This document shows positions 17,896 to 27,597 of a stretch of DNA of 64,000 bases, piece by piece (the stretch's first letter is position 1; every line of letters starts with the position of its first letter). The stretch is from Woeseia sp. GTDB lineage: Bacteria; Pseudomonadota; Gammaproteobacteria; Steroidobacterales; UBA11654. The notes under the pieces were generated by a model. It was not told the origin of the DNA and did not search any database. It worked only from the letters and a program-made list of their open reading frames with translations. The stretch covers positions 1-64,000 of the forward strand of contig BPCL01000002.1 of the NCBI GenBank assembly GCA_019653755.1, read 5' to 3'. Made by a program: the position numbers and the translations under genes.

Positions 17896-18573
17896 ATGAT
17901 TCCTCTAGCTGATGAAAACCCGACTCGGTCTAAGCCAGTAATTACCATTGCATTTATTGCTTTATGTGTGTTGATTTTTTTATGGCAGCTATCATTGGGT
18001 AGCGGTGGACGACAAGCTATTCTAGCTTTAGGCGTTATTCCGGCAAGTCTTCTTCAAGGCGCTACACTCCCTCCCTCCTTACGATGGGTTAGTCCAGAAA
18101 TGACATTAGTTACTTCAATGTTCTTGCACGGCGGGTTTATGCATTTGATTGGCAATATGCTCTATCTATGGATATTTGGAGATAACGTTGAAGATATTTT
18201 AGGGAAGCCTGTGTTTATCATATTTTATTTTGTGTGCGGCATTGCCGCAGCCATGAGTCAATCATTGCCAGACCCATCATCCACTATACCGATGATAGGA
18301 GCGAGTGGAGCAATCTCTGGTGTATTAGGAGCATATGTAGTGTTTTTTCCCAAAAGGAAGGTTAGAGTAGCTATCCCTTTTGGTTTTTTTATACAAATAT
18401 TAAAATTACCAGCGTTTGTAGTATTAATATTTTGGTTCGTGCTTCAGCTAATTAATGGGGCAAGTGCCGGTTCAGGTGGCGGAGTAGCTTTTGGTGCCCA
18501 TATTGGAGGATTTATTGCAGGTGTGATTTTGGCTCCAATCCTAGCTGTTGTAACGAGGAAAAAGGCAGAATAA
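17896..18573 (+). CDS. Rhomboid family intramembrane serine protease
   Basis: A 225-residue protein with about six transmembrane segments. Catalytic features are the serine in IGASGAISGVLGAY and the histidine in AHIGGFIAG. It also has the conserved HGGFMHLIGNMLYLWIFGDNVED loop of bacterial rhomboids. Rhomboids cleave single-pass membrane proteins within the bilayer. The protein begins MIPLADENPTRSKPV, a cytoplasmic N-terminus common to this subfamily. It follows the M48 protease closely, giving a neighbourhood devoted to envelope proteolysis. The natural substrate is unknown. Confidence 0.92.
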   Translation: MIPLADENPTRSKPVITIAFIALCVLIFLWQLSLGSGGRQAILALGVIPASLLQGATLPPSLRWVSPEMTLVTSMFLHGGFMHLIGNMLYLWIFGDNVEDILGKPVFIIFYFVCGIAAAMSQSLPDPSSTIPMIGASGAISGVLGAYVVFFPKRKVRVAIPFGFFIQILKLPAFVVLIFWFVLQLINGASAGSGGGVAFGAHIGGFIAGVILAPILAVVTRKKAE

Positions 18574-18584
18574 TTATTTTTTTT

Positions 18585-18592
18585 AAGGAGGA
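18585..18592 (+). promoter_or_regulatory. Strong Shine-Dalgarno for the methyltransferase-like gene
   Basis: AAGGAGGA ends four bases before the ATG at 18597. It decides the start of the next gene, because the track begins that gene 190 bases further on owing to a frameshift. Confidence 0.75.
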
Positions 18593-18596
18593 AGAA

Positions 18597-19419
18597 ATGC
18601 GAATAACTTTACAAACTTTTTTAATTTCATTGGCTATGTTTTTGTCTTTGCAGAAGTGTTTCATCGATTCAGGCTCATTCACTAGATGATGTTCTTTCAG
18701 GTGAGCATAGATCAGATAATAATAAAGCTAGGGATGTTAGTCGTAACCCAAAAGAAACATTAGAATTTTTTGGCATTAAAGAGGACATGACTGTGGTGGA
18801 AGTTTGGCCATCAGCGGGCTGGTATACAGAAATCCTTGCGCCTTACCTGAATGATTCAGGTCAATATATTACTGCCTCATACGACTTAAATACTGATCGA
18901 CAGCCCTTTGTGAGATTTGCTCCAATATTTTTAAATAAATTGGCTGAGTATCCAGATTTATACAGCAATGTAAGACATGGCATCTTTGAATTACCGGATC
19001 GTATAGAAATTGCAGAGTCTGGCAGTGCCGATATGGTGCTTACCTTTAGAAATGTCCATAATTGGATGGCACGAGGTCAAGAAGAGAATGCAATGCGTGC
19101 ATTCTATGATGTCCTAAAACCTGGAGGCATTTTTGGTGTGGTTGAGCATCGAGGCAATCCTTCGGTTCCACAAGACCCTAAATCTAAATCCGGTTATGTT
19201 AATGAGGCATTTATGATTGAACTAGCTGAATCTGCTGGTTTTGTTCTAGAGGCATCTTCCGAAATTAATGCGAATTCTAAAGATACCAAGGATCACAGAC
19301 AAGGAGTTTGGACTCTTGCCCCAACTTTTGCGAGCTTAAATGATGAGGAAAAAAAACTGTTTAGTGAAATTGGAGAAAGCGATCGATTTACTCTGAAATT
19401 TAGAAAACCAAAACAGTAA
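18597..19419 (+). CDS. Exported methyltransferase-like protein (one frameshift near the signal peptide)
   Basis: About 274 residues after correction. The ATG at 18597 follows a very good ribosome site and starts a signal peptide (MRITLQTFLISLAMFLSLQ). One extra A at about 18654 shifts the frame. Without it the protein reads on as SVSSIQAHSLDDVLSGEHRSDNNKARD, then RNPKETLEFFGIKEDMTVVEVWPSAGWYTEILAPYL. This matches the exported SAM-methyltransferase-like family (COG4798 type). The glycine-rich motif I is VEVWPSAGWYTE, where a classical enzyme would have GxGxG. NVHNWMARGQEENAMRAFYDVLKPGGIFGVVEHR is motif-IV-like. The exported location is unusual for a SAM enzyme and the true reaction is not known. 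The downstream gene starts at the very next base. Confidence 0.82.
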
Positions 19420-20595
19420 GTGAAATCTTTTCTAAAGCTTACGTTATATGTTGGCATATTTTTATATGCCTCCATTGGGTTTGCGAAAGAACCCACAGTT
19501 ATTGTAATTTCTATGGATGGGATTAGGCATGATCTTTGGAAGACTCATCAGGTTGATTCTTTTGAATATATTGAAAAGCAAGGCGTAAGAGCTGATCATC
19601 TGATACCCGTCTACCAATCAACAACCTACCCAGGTCATGTTTCTTTAGCAACAGGTGTTCACCCAGATAAACACGGAATTCTTCACAACTCTTTTTATGA
19701 TCGAGAGGATGGGCATTTTAATTATCCTGATGAGGGGGATCTCATTGATGTCAAGCCAATATGGGTACTAGCAGAAGAGGCAGGTATACCAGCAGCTGTT
19801 TTTTTCTGGGTGGGTTCAGAAACAGATTGGAATAATGTTGGCGCAACTTATCGGAAGGCACCATTTGATGAAAGCATTAGTGAGGAAATAAAAATTAAGC
19901 AGATTGCAGAATGGCTAGATATTGAGGGTGAAGATAGACCCAGATTGATAATGAGTTACTGGGACGGTACTGATACTGTTGCCCATCAGGATGGACCAAG
20001 TGGGCCTTCTATAGACCTCCAGATTCAAAGACAAAACAAACTTCTTGGGTCGCTTTTGAATGAGATTGACAAGCGAGACGGCTGGGAATACATCACATTA
20101 TTCGTTGTGAGTGATCATGGAATGACAGAAGTGTCTAATTACATTCAATTGAGAGAAGTAGTTGAAGAATCTAAGATCAAAATGACAGTATCATCTGGGC
20201 CAGCTATTGCTCATATATTTCTCAACGATAATGATAAAGAGCAGGCTAAAGAAATTTTTGCACAGCAAGAAGGCATCACCGTATTTGAAAGGAAAAATCT
20301 ACCTGAGTCATATCATCTCGATCATCCCACAAGAACAGGGGATATCGTCTTGATAACTGAAGCACCTAATATGTTCTCAAATAGCGGCAATGATGGACCT
20401 AAAGGGATGCATGGGTACTCTCCCGATATGCCTGATATGTGGGGAATCTTTTATGCAATGGGCGCAGCAATAAAACAGCAAGATATAGGGCCTGTTCATC
20501 AGATAGATTTAGCCCCTACAATTGCAAAAATTTTGAGTCTACAAGAGGTTGATCATATGGAAGGTAAGCCCATTCCTCTTCGAGAGGATGATTAA
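19420..20595 (+). CDS. Exported alkaline phosphatase superfamily phosphodiesterase (NPP type)
   Basis: A 391-residue protein starting at GTG immediately after the upstream stop. The signal peptide is MKSFLKLTLYVGIFLYASIGFA. Type I phosphodiesterase/nucleotide pyrophosphatase features are VISMDGIRHDL (metal Asp), YQSTTYPGHVSLATG (nucleophile Thr), VHPDKHGILHNSFYD, YWDGTDTVAHQDGP and VVSDHGMTE. The last histidine is in GMHGYSPDMPDM. All metal-binding segments of the NPP family are visible. Such enzymes cleave phosphodiesters, nucleotide sugars or pyrophosphates in the periplasm, possibly for phosphate scavenging. The stop lies one base from the convergent amidohydrolase. Confidence 0.92.
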   Translation: MKSFLKLTLYVGIFLYASIGFAKEPTVIVISMDGIRHDLWKTHQVDSFEYIEKQGVRADHLIPVYQSTTYPGHVSLATGVHPDKHGILHNSFYDREDGHFNYPDEGDLIDVKPIWVLAEEAGIPAAVFFWVGSETDWNNVGATYRKAPFDESISEEIKIKQIAEWLDIEGEDRPRLIMSYWDGTDTVAHQDGPSGPSIDLQIQRQNKLLGSLLNEIDKRDGWEYITLFVVSDHGMTEVSNYIQLREVVEESKIKMTVSSGPAIAHIFLNDNDKEQAKEIFAQQEGITVFERKNLPESYHLDHPTRTGDIVLITEAPNMFSNSGNDGPKGMHGYSPDMPDMWGIFYAMGAAIKQQDIGPVHQIDLAPTIAKILSLQEVDHMEGKPIPLREDD

Positions 20596-20596
20596 A

Positions 20597-22028
20597 TTAA
20601 CCCAAGACCCAGCCGTAAATATTGTTGCTTGGTGATCCGCCTTCTGCCAAATAGACTTCTTTTAAATGCGTCATCCGATCATTGGCAATTTGTTGTCTTG
20701 TTTCATCAACATTCACTCCATAGAGCTTTGCTGAGTTTAGACCAAAAATTTTCGCTTTATCCTCATCAGTGATCGGTGCATAACCAAATTTCTCCTGCAT
20801 TTCTTCGGGAATTTGAAACCTTCTTAAAGCCTCAATTTGCCATTGAGGTGAGCCCCACCATATGGAGTCTGTTCCAAATAAAACATGATCCACTCCAAAG
20901 GCTTTAATGATTTGTCCTAATAAATGGGCACATATTTTTGGGTGTGTGATTACTGTGTGTCCAAATGTGGTGCCTAATTCCATATAGACGTTGGTCATTT
21001 CAGGATTATCTATTCTGTCTTGGCAGATATCTGTGGTGTAGGGCATATAAGCGTTTTCATCGATATACAAAGTCTTCAGGTGGCAGATTCATATGTTGAT
21101 CTCTAAATCCTGAGTGATAGATGACAAAATTCAAGTCGGGATGATCTAAGGATGCTTTTTTGATGTCTCTTGGATGTGTGTAATCAGTCTCTCCTGGTCT
21201 TGGTTTTCTGAAAGGAAGCCCCTTATGGGCGCATACGATATTTTTGCCCCAAGTCTTTATTTTTTCATAGAACGGATAGATTAATTCTTCATCGTCCATT
21301 CGCCAGCTGTATTCACCGTTCATATCAAATACACCAGTGTAAAACTTCCATGCATCTATTTTTAGATCCAGTGCTTGTCGTTCAGCTTCCTCTAGAAAAT
21401 TAGGAGTATAAGGTGCTATTGGTCCGTGGCAAACCATTCGCTGTGAGCCTGACATTGCATTTATATTATTTCTTGCCTCCACCATTTCATCACCGTTCAT
21501 GGTATCGAGAACTTTAGAGGCAATACCACTAAGGCAGGCAACGGATACTTCGCTGTCTAAAAAGACTTCTTTGACGTAATTATTAAATTTAAGGTCATCT
21601 TTCTGAGGTTTCTTGCCTTCTAAATCTTTATTAAAAGGCCATGCCATTACTCTAAACCCAAGAGGCTCTGTTTTGCCTGTGGCAACATGATGTGTTTGGA
21701 CATCAAAAATAAATTCATTTTTTGGCCATAATTCTTTAATGGCTGATTCATCGATCATTTCTTCAGCTTGTACCTCAAAATACTCCCCAAAAACTTGATT
21801 CATTGCAGTGAAGGCAACAGCCATACCATTTACCGTTTTCAAAAAATCCCTTCTCGATAATCCAGCGGTCTTACTGTACTTGGAGGCTAGAGACTGAATA
21901 AGCTCTTCAACCTGTTTTTGTTGCTTGGTTTGTGGCCGAGGTAAATACTCCTCATTCGAGACTACTTGGGTAGGGATAGGCGATCTCTTATCTTCAACAT
22001 CATCTTTGTGAAATTTCTTAACCCACAT
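20597..22028 (-). CDS. Amidohydrolase 2 family protein with internal Tat-like motif (one frameshift)
   Basis: About 476 residues after joining 21057-22028 and 20597-21070. The reading frames overlap at about 21060-21070, and one extra base there (probably a T) explains the break. The N-terminus is a hydrophilic region of about 60 residues (PIPTQVVSNEEYLPRPQ), then a twin-arginine-like motif, SRRDFLKTVNGMAVAF. The TIM-barrel part has FDVQTHHVATG, WKFYTGVFDM, CAHKGLPF, FVIYHSGF, and near the end HVLFGTDSIWWGSPQWQIEALRRF. The final segment is IFGLNSAKLYGV. Amidohydrolase 2 enzymes hydrolyse or decarboxylate small cyclic or aromatic compounds. The long leader before the RR motif is odd for a Tat substrate. 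It is third in a minus-strand operon after MFS and TauD, which suggests degradation of an imported compound. Confidence 0.85.
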
Positions 22029-22030
22029 GA

Positions 22031-22885
22031 TTATCTTTTTGGCTTAGTTTCACCTTGGATGGCAACCCTATGCATGAGGCGATGGTTATCGCCAAAATCA
22101 AAAATTCCTTTGTGTGCTGTGCAACGATTGTCCCAAAAAGCAACAGAGTTATTTTCCCATTTAAATCTGCAGTTCAACTCTGGTTTCTTGATGTGATTAA
22201 CCAGAAATTCTTTCATAACTTTATTTTCATCGACACTCAGTTGCTTGAAATGCGAGACCATCAGTTCACTATAGAAGAGACATTTTTTACCAGTTTCTGG
22301 ATGTTTACATACTAAAGGGTGTTCACTGGGTGGCGTTGCTTTTCTAGCCATTTCATAACCTTTAGCGCCATAAGTATCTAAGACATTAGTGAGATTCTTA
22401 TGAAAATTATCATGAACCGCTGTCAAGCTAGAGCACAGTCTTTGCATTGGTTTAGAGAGAAGGTCATAAGCTAGATAGAGGTTTACCCAAGCTGTGTCTC
22501 CACCAGTTGCAGGAACATCTAGCGCATAAAGTACAGCACCTTTTAAGGGCTTTTGCATGAATGAGGCATCAATATGCCAATCAACATCTGAAACGATACC
22601 TTTATACAGATCTGGGTATTCTTGGACATATACATTTGGATAGCCATCCAAAGTTGGCATATAACCCGGACCTTGTAGTTCCCCAAAGTTCTTTGTGAAA
22701 GTAACATGTTGCTCTGGGGTTAGAGGTTGATCTCTAAAAAACAAAACCTGATGTTCTAACCAAGCTTGATTGAGTTCTCTTAGGGCTGGCTTTGAAAGTT
22801 TTTTGCTAATATCCAATCCAGCAACTTCAGCTCCAAGGGATGCTGTCATCTCATTAATTGTGAAGGTTTTGTATTTCTTTGCCAT
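22031..22885 (-). CDS. TauD/TfdA family Fe(II)/2-oxoglutarate dioxygenase
   Basis: A 284-residue oxygenase that couples 2-oxoglutarate decarboxylation to hydroxylation of a substrate. Iron ligands are the HxD in VDWHIDASF and the distal His near the end (DNHRLMHRVAIQGE). The Arg two residues after the distal His region, and NRCTAHKG, fit 2-oxoglutarate binding. The N-terminal IDISKKLSKPALRELNQAW region is the usual TauD opening (LGAEVAGLDIS). It is two bases from the amidohydrolase and 28 bases after the MFS gene, so all three should be one transcript. The substrate (taurine, sulfonate, aromatic ether or other) cannot be decided from sequence. Confidence 0.9.
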   Translation of the reverse strand: MAKKYKTFTINEMTASLGAEVAGLDISKKLSKPALRELNQAWLEHQVLFFRDQPLTPEQHVTFTKNFGELQGPGYMPTLDGYPNVYVQEYPDLYKGIVSDVDWHIDASFMQKPLKGAVLYALDVPATGGDTAWVNLYLAYDLLSKPMQRLCSSLTAVHDNFHKNLTNVLDTYGAKGYEMARKATPPSEHPLVCKHPETGKKCLFYSELMVSHFKQLSVDENKVMKEFLVNHIKKPELNCRFKWENNSVAFWDNRCTAHKGIFDFGDNHRLMHRVAIQGETKPKR

Positions 22886-22913
22886 TTATATAAAGACTAA
22901 CTCTAAAGAATGA

Positions 22914-24216
22914 TTATGACAAATGTTGGATTGATTTTGATTTAGCTTCTATCGGTTTAATAAAGAACACATTGATGATTCCTATTAAAGTGACTACAGC
23001 GACTAACCCAAAAGCTTTGAGGTAGCTTCCAGAGGCGTCATCAGCCATAGCTGCCAATAATTGAGTTGCCCCTGCTGCTGCAAGACCATCAACCATACTG
23101 ATAATACCTAGTACTCTTCCTAAATATTTCTTTCCAAAACTCTCTACGGCAACCAATTGAATCATGCTAAAGCTTCCACCAAAGCCCAGACCGAAGAAGA
23201 TAGTAAAAAGGCTGAGTTGCATTGTGTTTTGCGTCAAGATCACTCCATTATCAGAAATCTCAAATAGTAATAGTGAGCCTATAAATAGCACACATGAGCT
23301 TAAGAAAAGAACTGTCCTTTTGGGCAGCTTGTCACTTAAAGCTCCAAAGGAGAATTTTCCTATAAAACTAAACCAGTAGATTATCGAAAAAAGGAGAACT
23401 GATTGCTGGGCAGTGAACCCGGCATCCAGCTCAAAGAATATCCTTATTTGACTGTTGAGACCTTGGATTGAGAACCATAAACATGCTGATCCAATGCCTA
23501 AGCACCAAAGTGCTCTGGAAAAGATAGCATCTTTGATCGTGGTCATATCTTTGTCTTCTATTGGCTTAGTTTTTATTTTATCTTGTGATATCTCTTCGAT
23601 TCCATCGGGGCTCAGACCCATTTTTTCCGGTGAGGGTCGAATGATTTTATAGACTGGGATTACGGCAAAGATCCAGAAGAGAGCGGTGAGAAGTCCAAAT
23701 CCCCATCTCCACCCCCAATCTGGGTTACTGACTATAGGTGAAATAAGAAGAGGTAGGGTTGCTCCACCCAGACTCGAGCTTGCTACAACCATGCCGACAA
23801 CTTTGCCGCGATGTTTATTGAACCAATTTGAAACAATGATTACATTTGGCCCTAAGCCTGTCATCACCAGTCCCACAGCCATTAGAATATGTAGACGATA
23901 CAGTGTCTCTATAGAACTGGCAAAGGGATAAAAACTATAGGTAAAGCGCCATGACAATAATACCAATTCTCATCACAACAGTGACACCATATTTGTCTAT
24001 TAGAATTCCTGAAAATGGTGAAAGGAGGGCAGCAAAAAGTAGAGTGTTTCGTACTGTTAGACTTGCTTGTTCACGATTAAGAGAGAACTCCTCAATAAAT
24101 GTAGGAAATAGATTTTGAGGAACAAATAACGTCATTGAATTCACAAAGAAATAGATCAAACTGCAAGATATTGCAACATACCATCCATAGAAGACATTTT
24201 TTGATTTCATTTCCAT
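22914..24216 (-). CDS. MFS transporter (one frameshift)
   Basis: About 434 residues and 12 transmembrane segments, split in the track into 23935-24216 and 22914-23966. The N-terminal fragment (FYGWYVAISCSLIYFFVNS) and the conserved loop PFSGILIDKYG give the first helices. The second fragment continues from YSFYPFASSIETLYRLHILMAVG. A one-base insertion between about 23935 and 23966 explains the break. The central loop is hydrophilic (KPIEDKDMTTIKD), followed by LCLGIGSACLWFSIQG-like helices and the GALSDKLPKR motif. The FYGWY start resembles the monocarboxylate/oxalate-formate antiporter-like MFS subgroup. It heads the TauD-amidohydrolase operon and probably imports the substrate or exports a product. 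A 56-base gap separates it from divergent pyrC. Confidence 0.85.
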
Positions 24217-24272
24217 CTCAAATAATTTACTCTTGAAAATCCATTGATAGAGCAGACTGATATAATAACTTC

Positions 24273-25613
24273 ATGAGTAAACAATCCATAGCAATAATCA
24301 ATGCTAATGTCGTTAACGAAGGATCAATAAAACAAGTTGATGTTCTTCTTGAGAGCGGTCGAATTAAACAAGTCGACAGCAATATAACCCTCGATTCGAA
24401 AACAGAAATTGTTGATGCTAAAGGAATGCATTTGTTGCCAGGATTAATAGATGATCAGGTGCATTTTCGAGAGCCAGGACTAACCCATAAAGGCGGTATA
24501 TTTTCAGAGTCAGCCGCAGCTATTGCAGGAGGCGTGACTTCTTTTATGGATATGCCAAATGTCAATCCTCCAACTATCACCAGAGATCTTCTATCACAAA
24601 AATACAAATTGGCAGAGGGTAAAGCTCACGCTAATTATGCTTTTTATTTAGGAGCCACAAATAATAATGTAGAAGAAATAAAACGTTTACAAACAGGTGA
24701 GGCCTGCGGCGTCAAAGTGTTTATGGGTGCATCAACCGGTAACATGTTGGTTGATAATGATGATGCTTTAGAGAAAATATTTTCTGAGTGTCCCATATTA
24801 ATAGCAACACATTGTGAAGACACGCCATCAATTAACAAGAACTTAGAAGCCAAAAGAGAACAATATAAAGGTTCTGAGATACCTGTTTCTGAGCACCCAA
24901 ATATTAGGTCGGTGGAGACTTGTTACAAATCTTCTTCTAAAGCGGTTGGATTAGCTAAAAAATTTGGCACTAAATTACATGTTTTGCATTTAACAACCGA
25001 AAAAGAGTTAGGGTTATTCGATTCTAAGAATCATAGAGAGAAAAATATAACAGCTGAAGTGTGTGTTCATCATTTGCATTTCAATGATTCTAGTTACGAT
25101 GATCTACAGCAGCTTATAGTTTGTAATCCAGCTATAAAAACTGAAAATGATCAAAGAGCATTAATGGAAGCTGTCAACGGAGATCTTTTGGATATTATTG
25201 CAACTGACCATGCTCCGCATACCATTGAAGAGAAGAGCAGGCCATACCCTGATTGTCCTTCAGGCTTACCCTTAGTGCAGCATTCACTATTATTGTTGCT
25301 TGATTTTTTTCATCAAGGAAAAATGTCTTTGGAAACTATCGTTACAAAAACAAGCCACAATGTTGCAGAGGTTTATGGCTTAAAAGATCGCGGATTTATT
25401 AGAGAAGACTATTGGGCGGATCTTGTTTTAGTTGACCTTAACGCAACCACAAAAGTGACCAAGGATAATATTCTTTATGAATGTGCATGGAGCCCTTTTG
25501 AAGAACAAATCTTTAACTCTATGATTAATAAAACATTTGTTAACGGAGAGTTAATATTCAATGAGGGTCAGATTCTTTCGCAGCCTTCAGGAAGACGTCT
25601 GGATTTTGTTTAG
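24273..25613 (+). CDS. pyrC: Dihydroorotase
   Basis: A 446-residue class I-type dihydroorotase that cyclises N-carbamoyl-aspartate to dihydroorotate in pyrimidine synthesis. Motifs: LLPGLIDDQVHFREPGLTHK near residue 60, FMDMPNVNPPT, GVKVFMGASTGNM, THCEDTPS, HLTTEKEL, CNPAIKT and DIIATDHAPHTIEEK. The N- and C-terminal strands form the small beta domain (KVFVNG-like TFVNGELIF). The first metal-site segment is DQVHFREP where many family members have DxHxH, so one histidine ligand is replaced by Gln. I believe this occurs in a known subgroup. It stands alone between the MFS operon and the redox module. Confidence 0.93.
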   Translation: MSKQSIAIINANVVNEGSIKQVDVLLESGRIKQVDSNITLDSKTEIVDAKGMHLLPGLIDDQVHFREPGLTHKGGIFSESAAAIAGGVTSFMDMPNVNPPTITRDLLSQKYKLAEGKAHANYAFYLGATNNNVEEIKRLQTGEACGVKVFMGASTGNMLVDNDDALEKIFSECPILIATHCEDTPSINKNLEAKREQYKGSEIPVSEHPNIRSVETCYKSSSKAVGLAKKFGTKLHVLHLTTEKELGLFDSKNHREKNITAEVCVHHLHFNDSSYDDLQQLIVCNPAIKTENDQRALMEAVNGDLLDIIATDHAPHTIEEKSRPYPDCPSGLPLVQHSLLLLLDFFHQGKMSLETIVTKTSHNVAEVYGLKDRGFIREDYWADLVLVDLNATTKVTKDNILYECAWSPFEEQIFNSMINKTFVNGELIFNEGQILSQPSGRRLDFV

Positions 25614-25786
25614 AAAAAATATCGCTTTCTTCGGTGCAAAATACGTTTTTTTTCCTATCAGGATATGTTAATTTTCACCTGTAAACCTTTTTGGGTTGTG
25701 AGATAAAAAGAAACTGAAAACTTTTATAGTTAAATTTTCGTATATATTCAACGTTTTATAACTAAGCGTCAGGCACCACTACCATC

Positions 25787-27597
25787 ATGCAACCTACAAA
25801 CACCAAAGATCCACAATACTATCATAAGGTAGTTGATTGCCAATGGGGCTGCCCGGCACATACCGATGTGCCTGGTTATATAAGGCATATAGCACAGGGT
25901 GAGTATACCCAGGCTTACTTACTCAACAGAGAATCAAATGTATTTCCAGGTATTCTAGGACGGGTTTGTGACCGTCCTTGTGAGCCAGTCTGCAGAAGGG
26001 TTAGGGTTGAAGAGGAACCAGTTGCAATATGTCGTTTAAAAAGGGTTGCAGGCGATTTAAAAGCTGATTTTAAAGAACACTTACCACCAATTCCTAAAAA
26101 AAAGAATGGCAAAAGAATCGCTTTAATTGGCGCAGGTTGTGCCTCACTAACAGTAGCTAACGATCTTTTACCTCTTGGTTATGAGATAGACATCTTTGAA
26201 TCCCTGCCAAAAGATGGGCGGGTTAATTAGAAGTAATATTCCTAAATTCAGGTTACCGCCTGAAGTTATAGATGAAGAATTTGATGTCATTGTGGAGCAG
26301 GGGGCGAAGCTTCATCTAAATCATCCTATTGAAAGCATGAAAGATTTATTGGCAGAGGACTATGATGCCATTTTTGTCGGTACTGGTGCTCCTAAGGGAA
26401 GAGAGCTTGATCTTCCAGGAAGATACGATACGGACCAAATTTTTGTAGGTATCGCTTGGCTTGAGTCTGTTGCTTTTGAGCACATTGAGTCTGTTGGAGA
26501 ACGAGTGCTTATCATTGGTGGAGGAAATACAGCAATGGATTGTTGCCGAACCTCACTTAGACTTGGCGGTAAAGAGGTGAAGGTTTTATACAGAGGCACA
26601 AGAGATAGGATGAAATCTTCTGATTGGGAATTGGAGCCCGCTTTAGAAGAAGATGTTGAATTGATTTTAAACCACTCTCCTGAAGAATACATTGTAGAAG
26701 AGGGAAAATTGGTTGGAATGAAATTCAGCGTGCTTGAATGGCATAAGGACAAGAACGGTAAATTAAAATCAACCAAGAAAGATGAGGTGATCATCCCATG
26801 CGACACAGTTATTCTGGCTATCGGTCAGGAAAATTCATTCCCATGGGTTGAGCGTGATATTGGATTAGATTTTGATGAATGGGAAGTTCCACATGTTGAT
26901 CCTATTACATACGAATCGACTTTATCCGGAGTATTTTTTGGAGGTGACTCAGCCTTTGGACCAAAAAATATAATAGAAGCCGTTGAGCACGGACATCAGG
27001 CTGCTATTTCAATACACAAATATTGTCACAACGATTCCCTTACTGATCGACTTCCTTACGGAATGAATCTGGTTACTGCAAAAATGGGTATACACGAATG
27101 GACTTACAGTAATGATTATGGCTATGAGAATCGATTTGAAGTCCCAACGGTCCCTATGGAGAATAGATTTAAAGATATTAATATTGAAGTTGAGCTGGGT
27201 TATGAGCCGGGACAGTTTAAAAAAGAGGTCGAACGCTGTCTGAATTGTGATATACAAACTGACTTTGTTGCCTGAGCTTTGCATAGAGTGCGATGCTTGT
27301 ATTGACGTTTGCCCTGTGAATTGCCTGATGATCGCAGAAAATGCCGATGAGTCTGAATTAAGAGAATCTATAAAAACACCAGCTAATAATCTAGAGCAAG
27401 CACTCTTTGTTTCTGAAGATTTACCCCAAACTAAAAGGGTTATGGTGAAAGATGAGGATGTTTGTATTCACTGCGGTCTTTGTGCTGAACGTTGCCCGAC
27501 TGCAGCCTGGGATATGAAAAAGTTCACCTTGGAGATCCCCTATGCAGTTGATGAGGAAAAATCGACTCATGCTGTTAAAACTGAGCAAGCAGTATAA
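25787..27597 (+). CDS. GltD-like FAD/Fe-S oxidoreductase fused to a 2x[4Fe-4S] ferredoxin (two frameshifts)
   Basis: The intact protein would be about 603 residues. The track gives three pieces: 25787-26230, 26196-27275 and 27247-27597. N-terminal Fer4_20 domain: CQWGCPAHTDVPGY and ILGRVCDRPCEPVCRR. FAD site: IALIGAGCASLTVANDLL, then GGLIRSNIPKFRLP after the first shift. NAD(P)H site: VLIIGGGNTAMDCCRTSLRLG. The end of the flavin domain is CLNCDIQTDFV. Removing one T at about 27270 leads directly into PELCIECDACIDVCPVNC and later CIHCGLCAERCP, two [4Fe-4S] motifs. The first shift is an extra G in GGG near 26216. The next gene starts with an ATGA-type overlap (TAATGA), so this is the electron-input subunit for the 2-oxoacid oxidoreductase. 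The role is to shuttle electrons between NAD(P)H and the KorAB iron-sulfur centre. Confidence 0.86.

Noticed and set aside
25614-25786. Riboswitch or small RNA upstream of the redox module
   Set aside because: The 173 bases are AT-rich with a few T-runs, and I could find no conserved fold or known aptamer core.
26360-26806. 148-residue minus-strand ORF
   Set aside because: It lies opposite the FAD oxidoreductase with Ser/Pro-rich shadow composition.
27247-27597. Free-standing ferredoxin gene
   Set aside because: One base less at about 27270 joins it in frame to the GltD-like protein, and the sequence around the junction is continuous family sequence.
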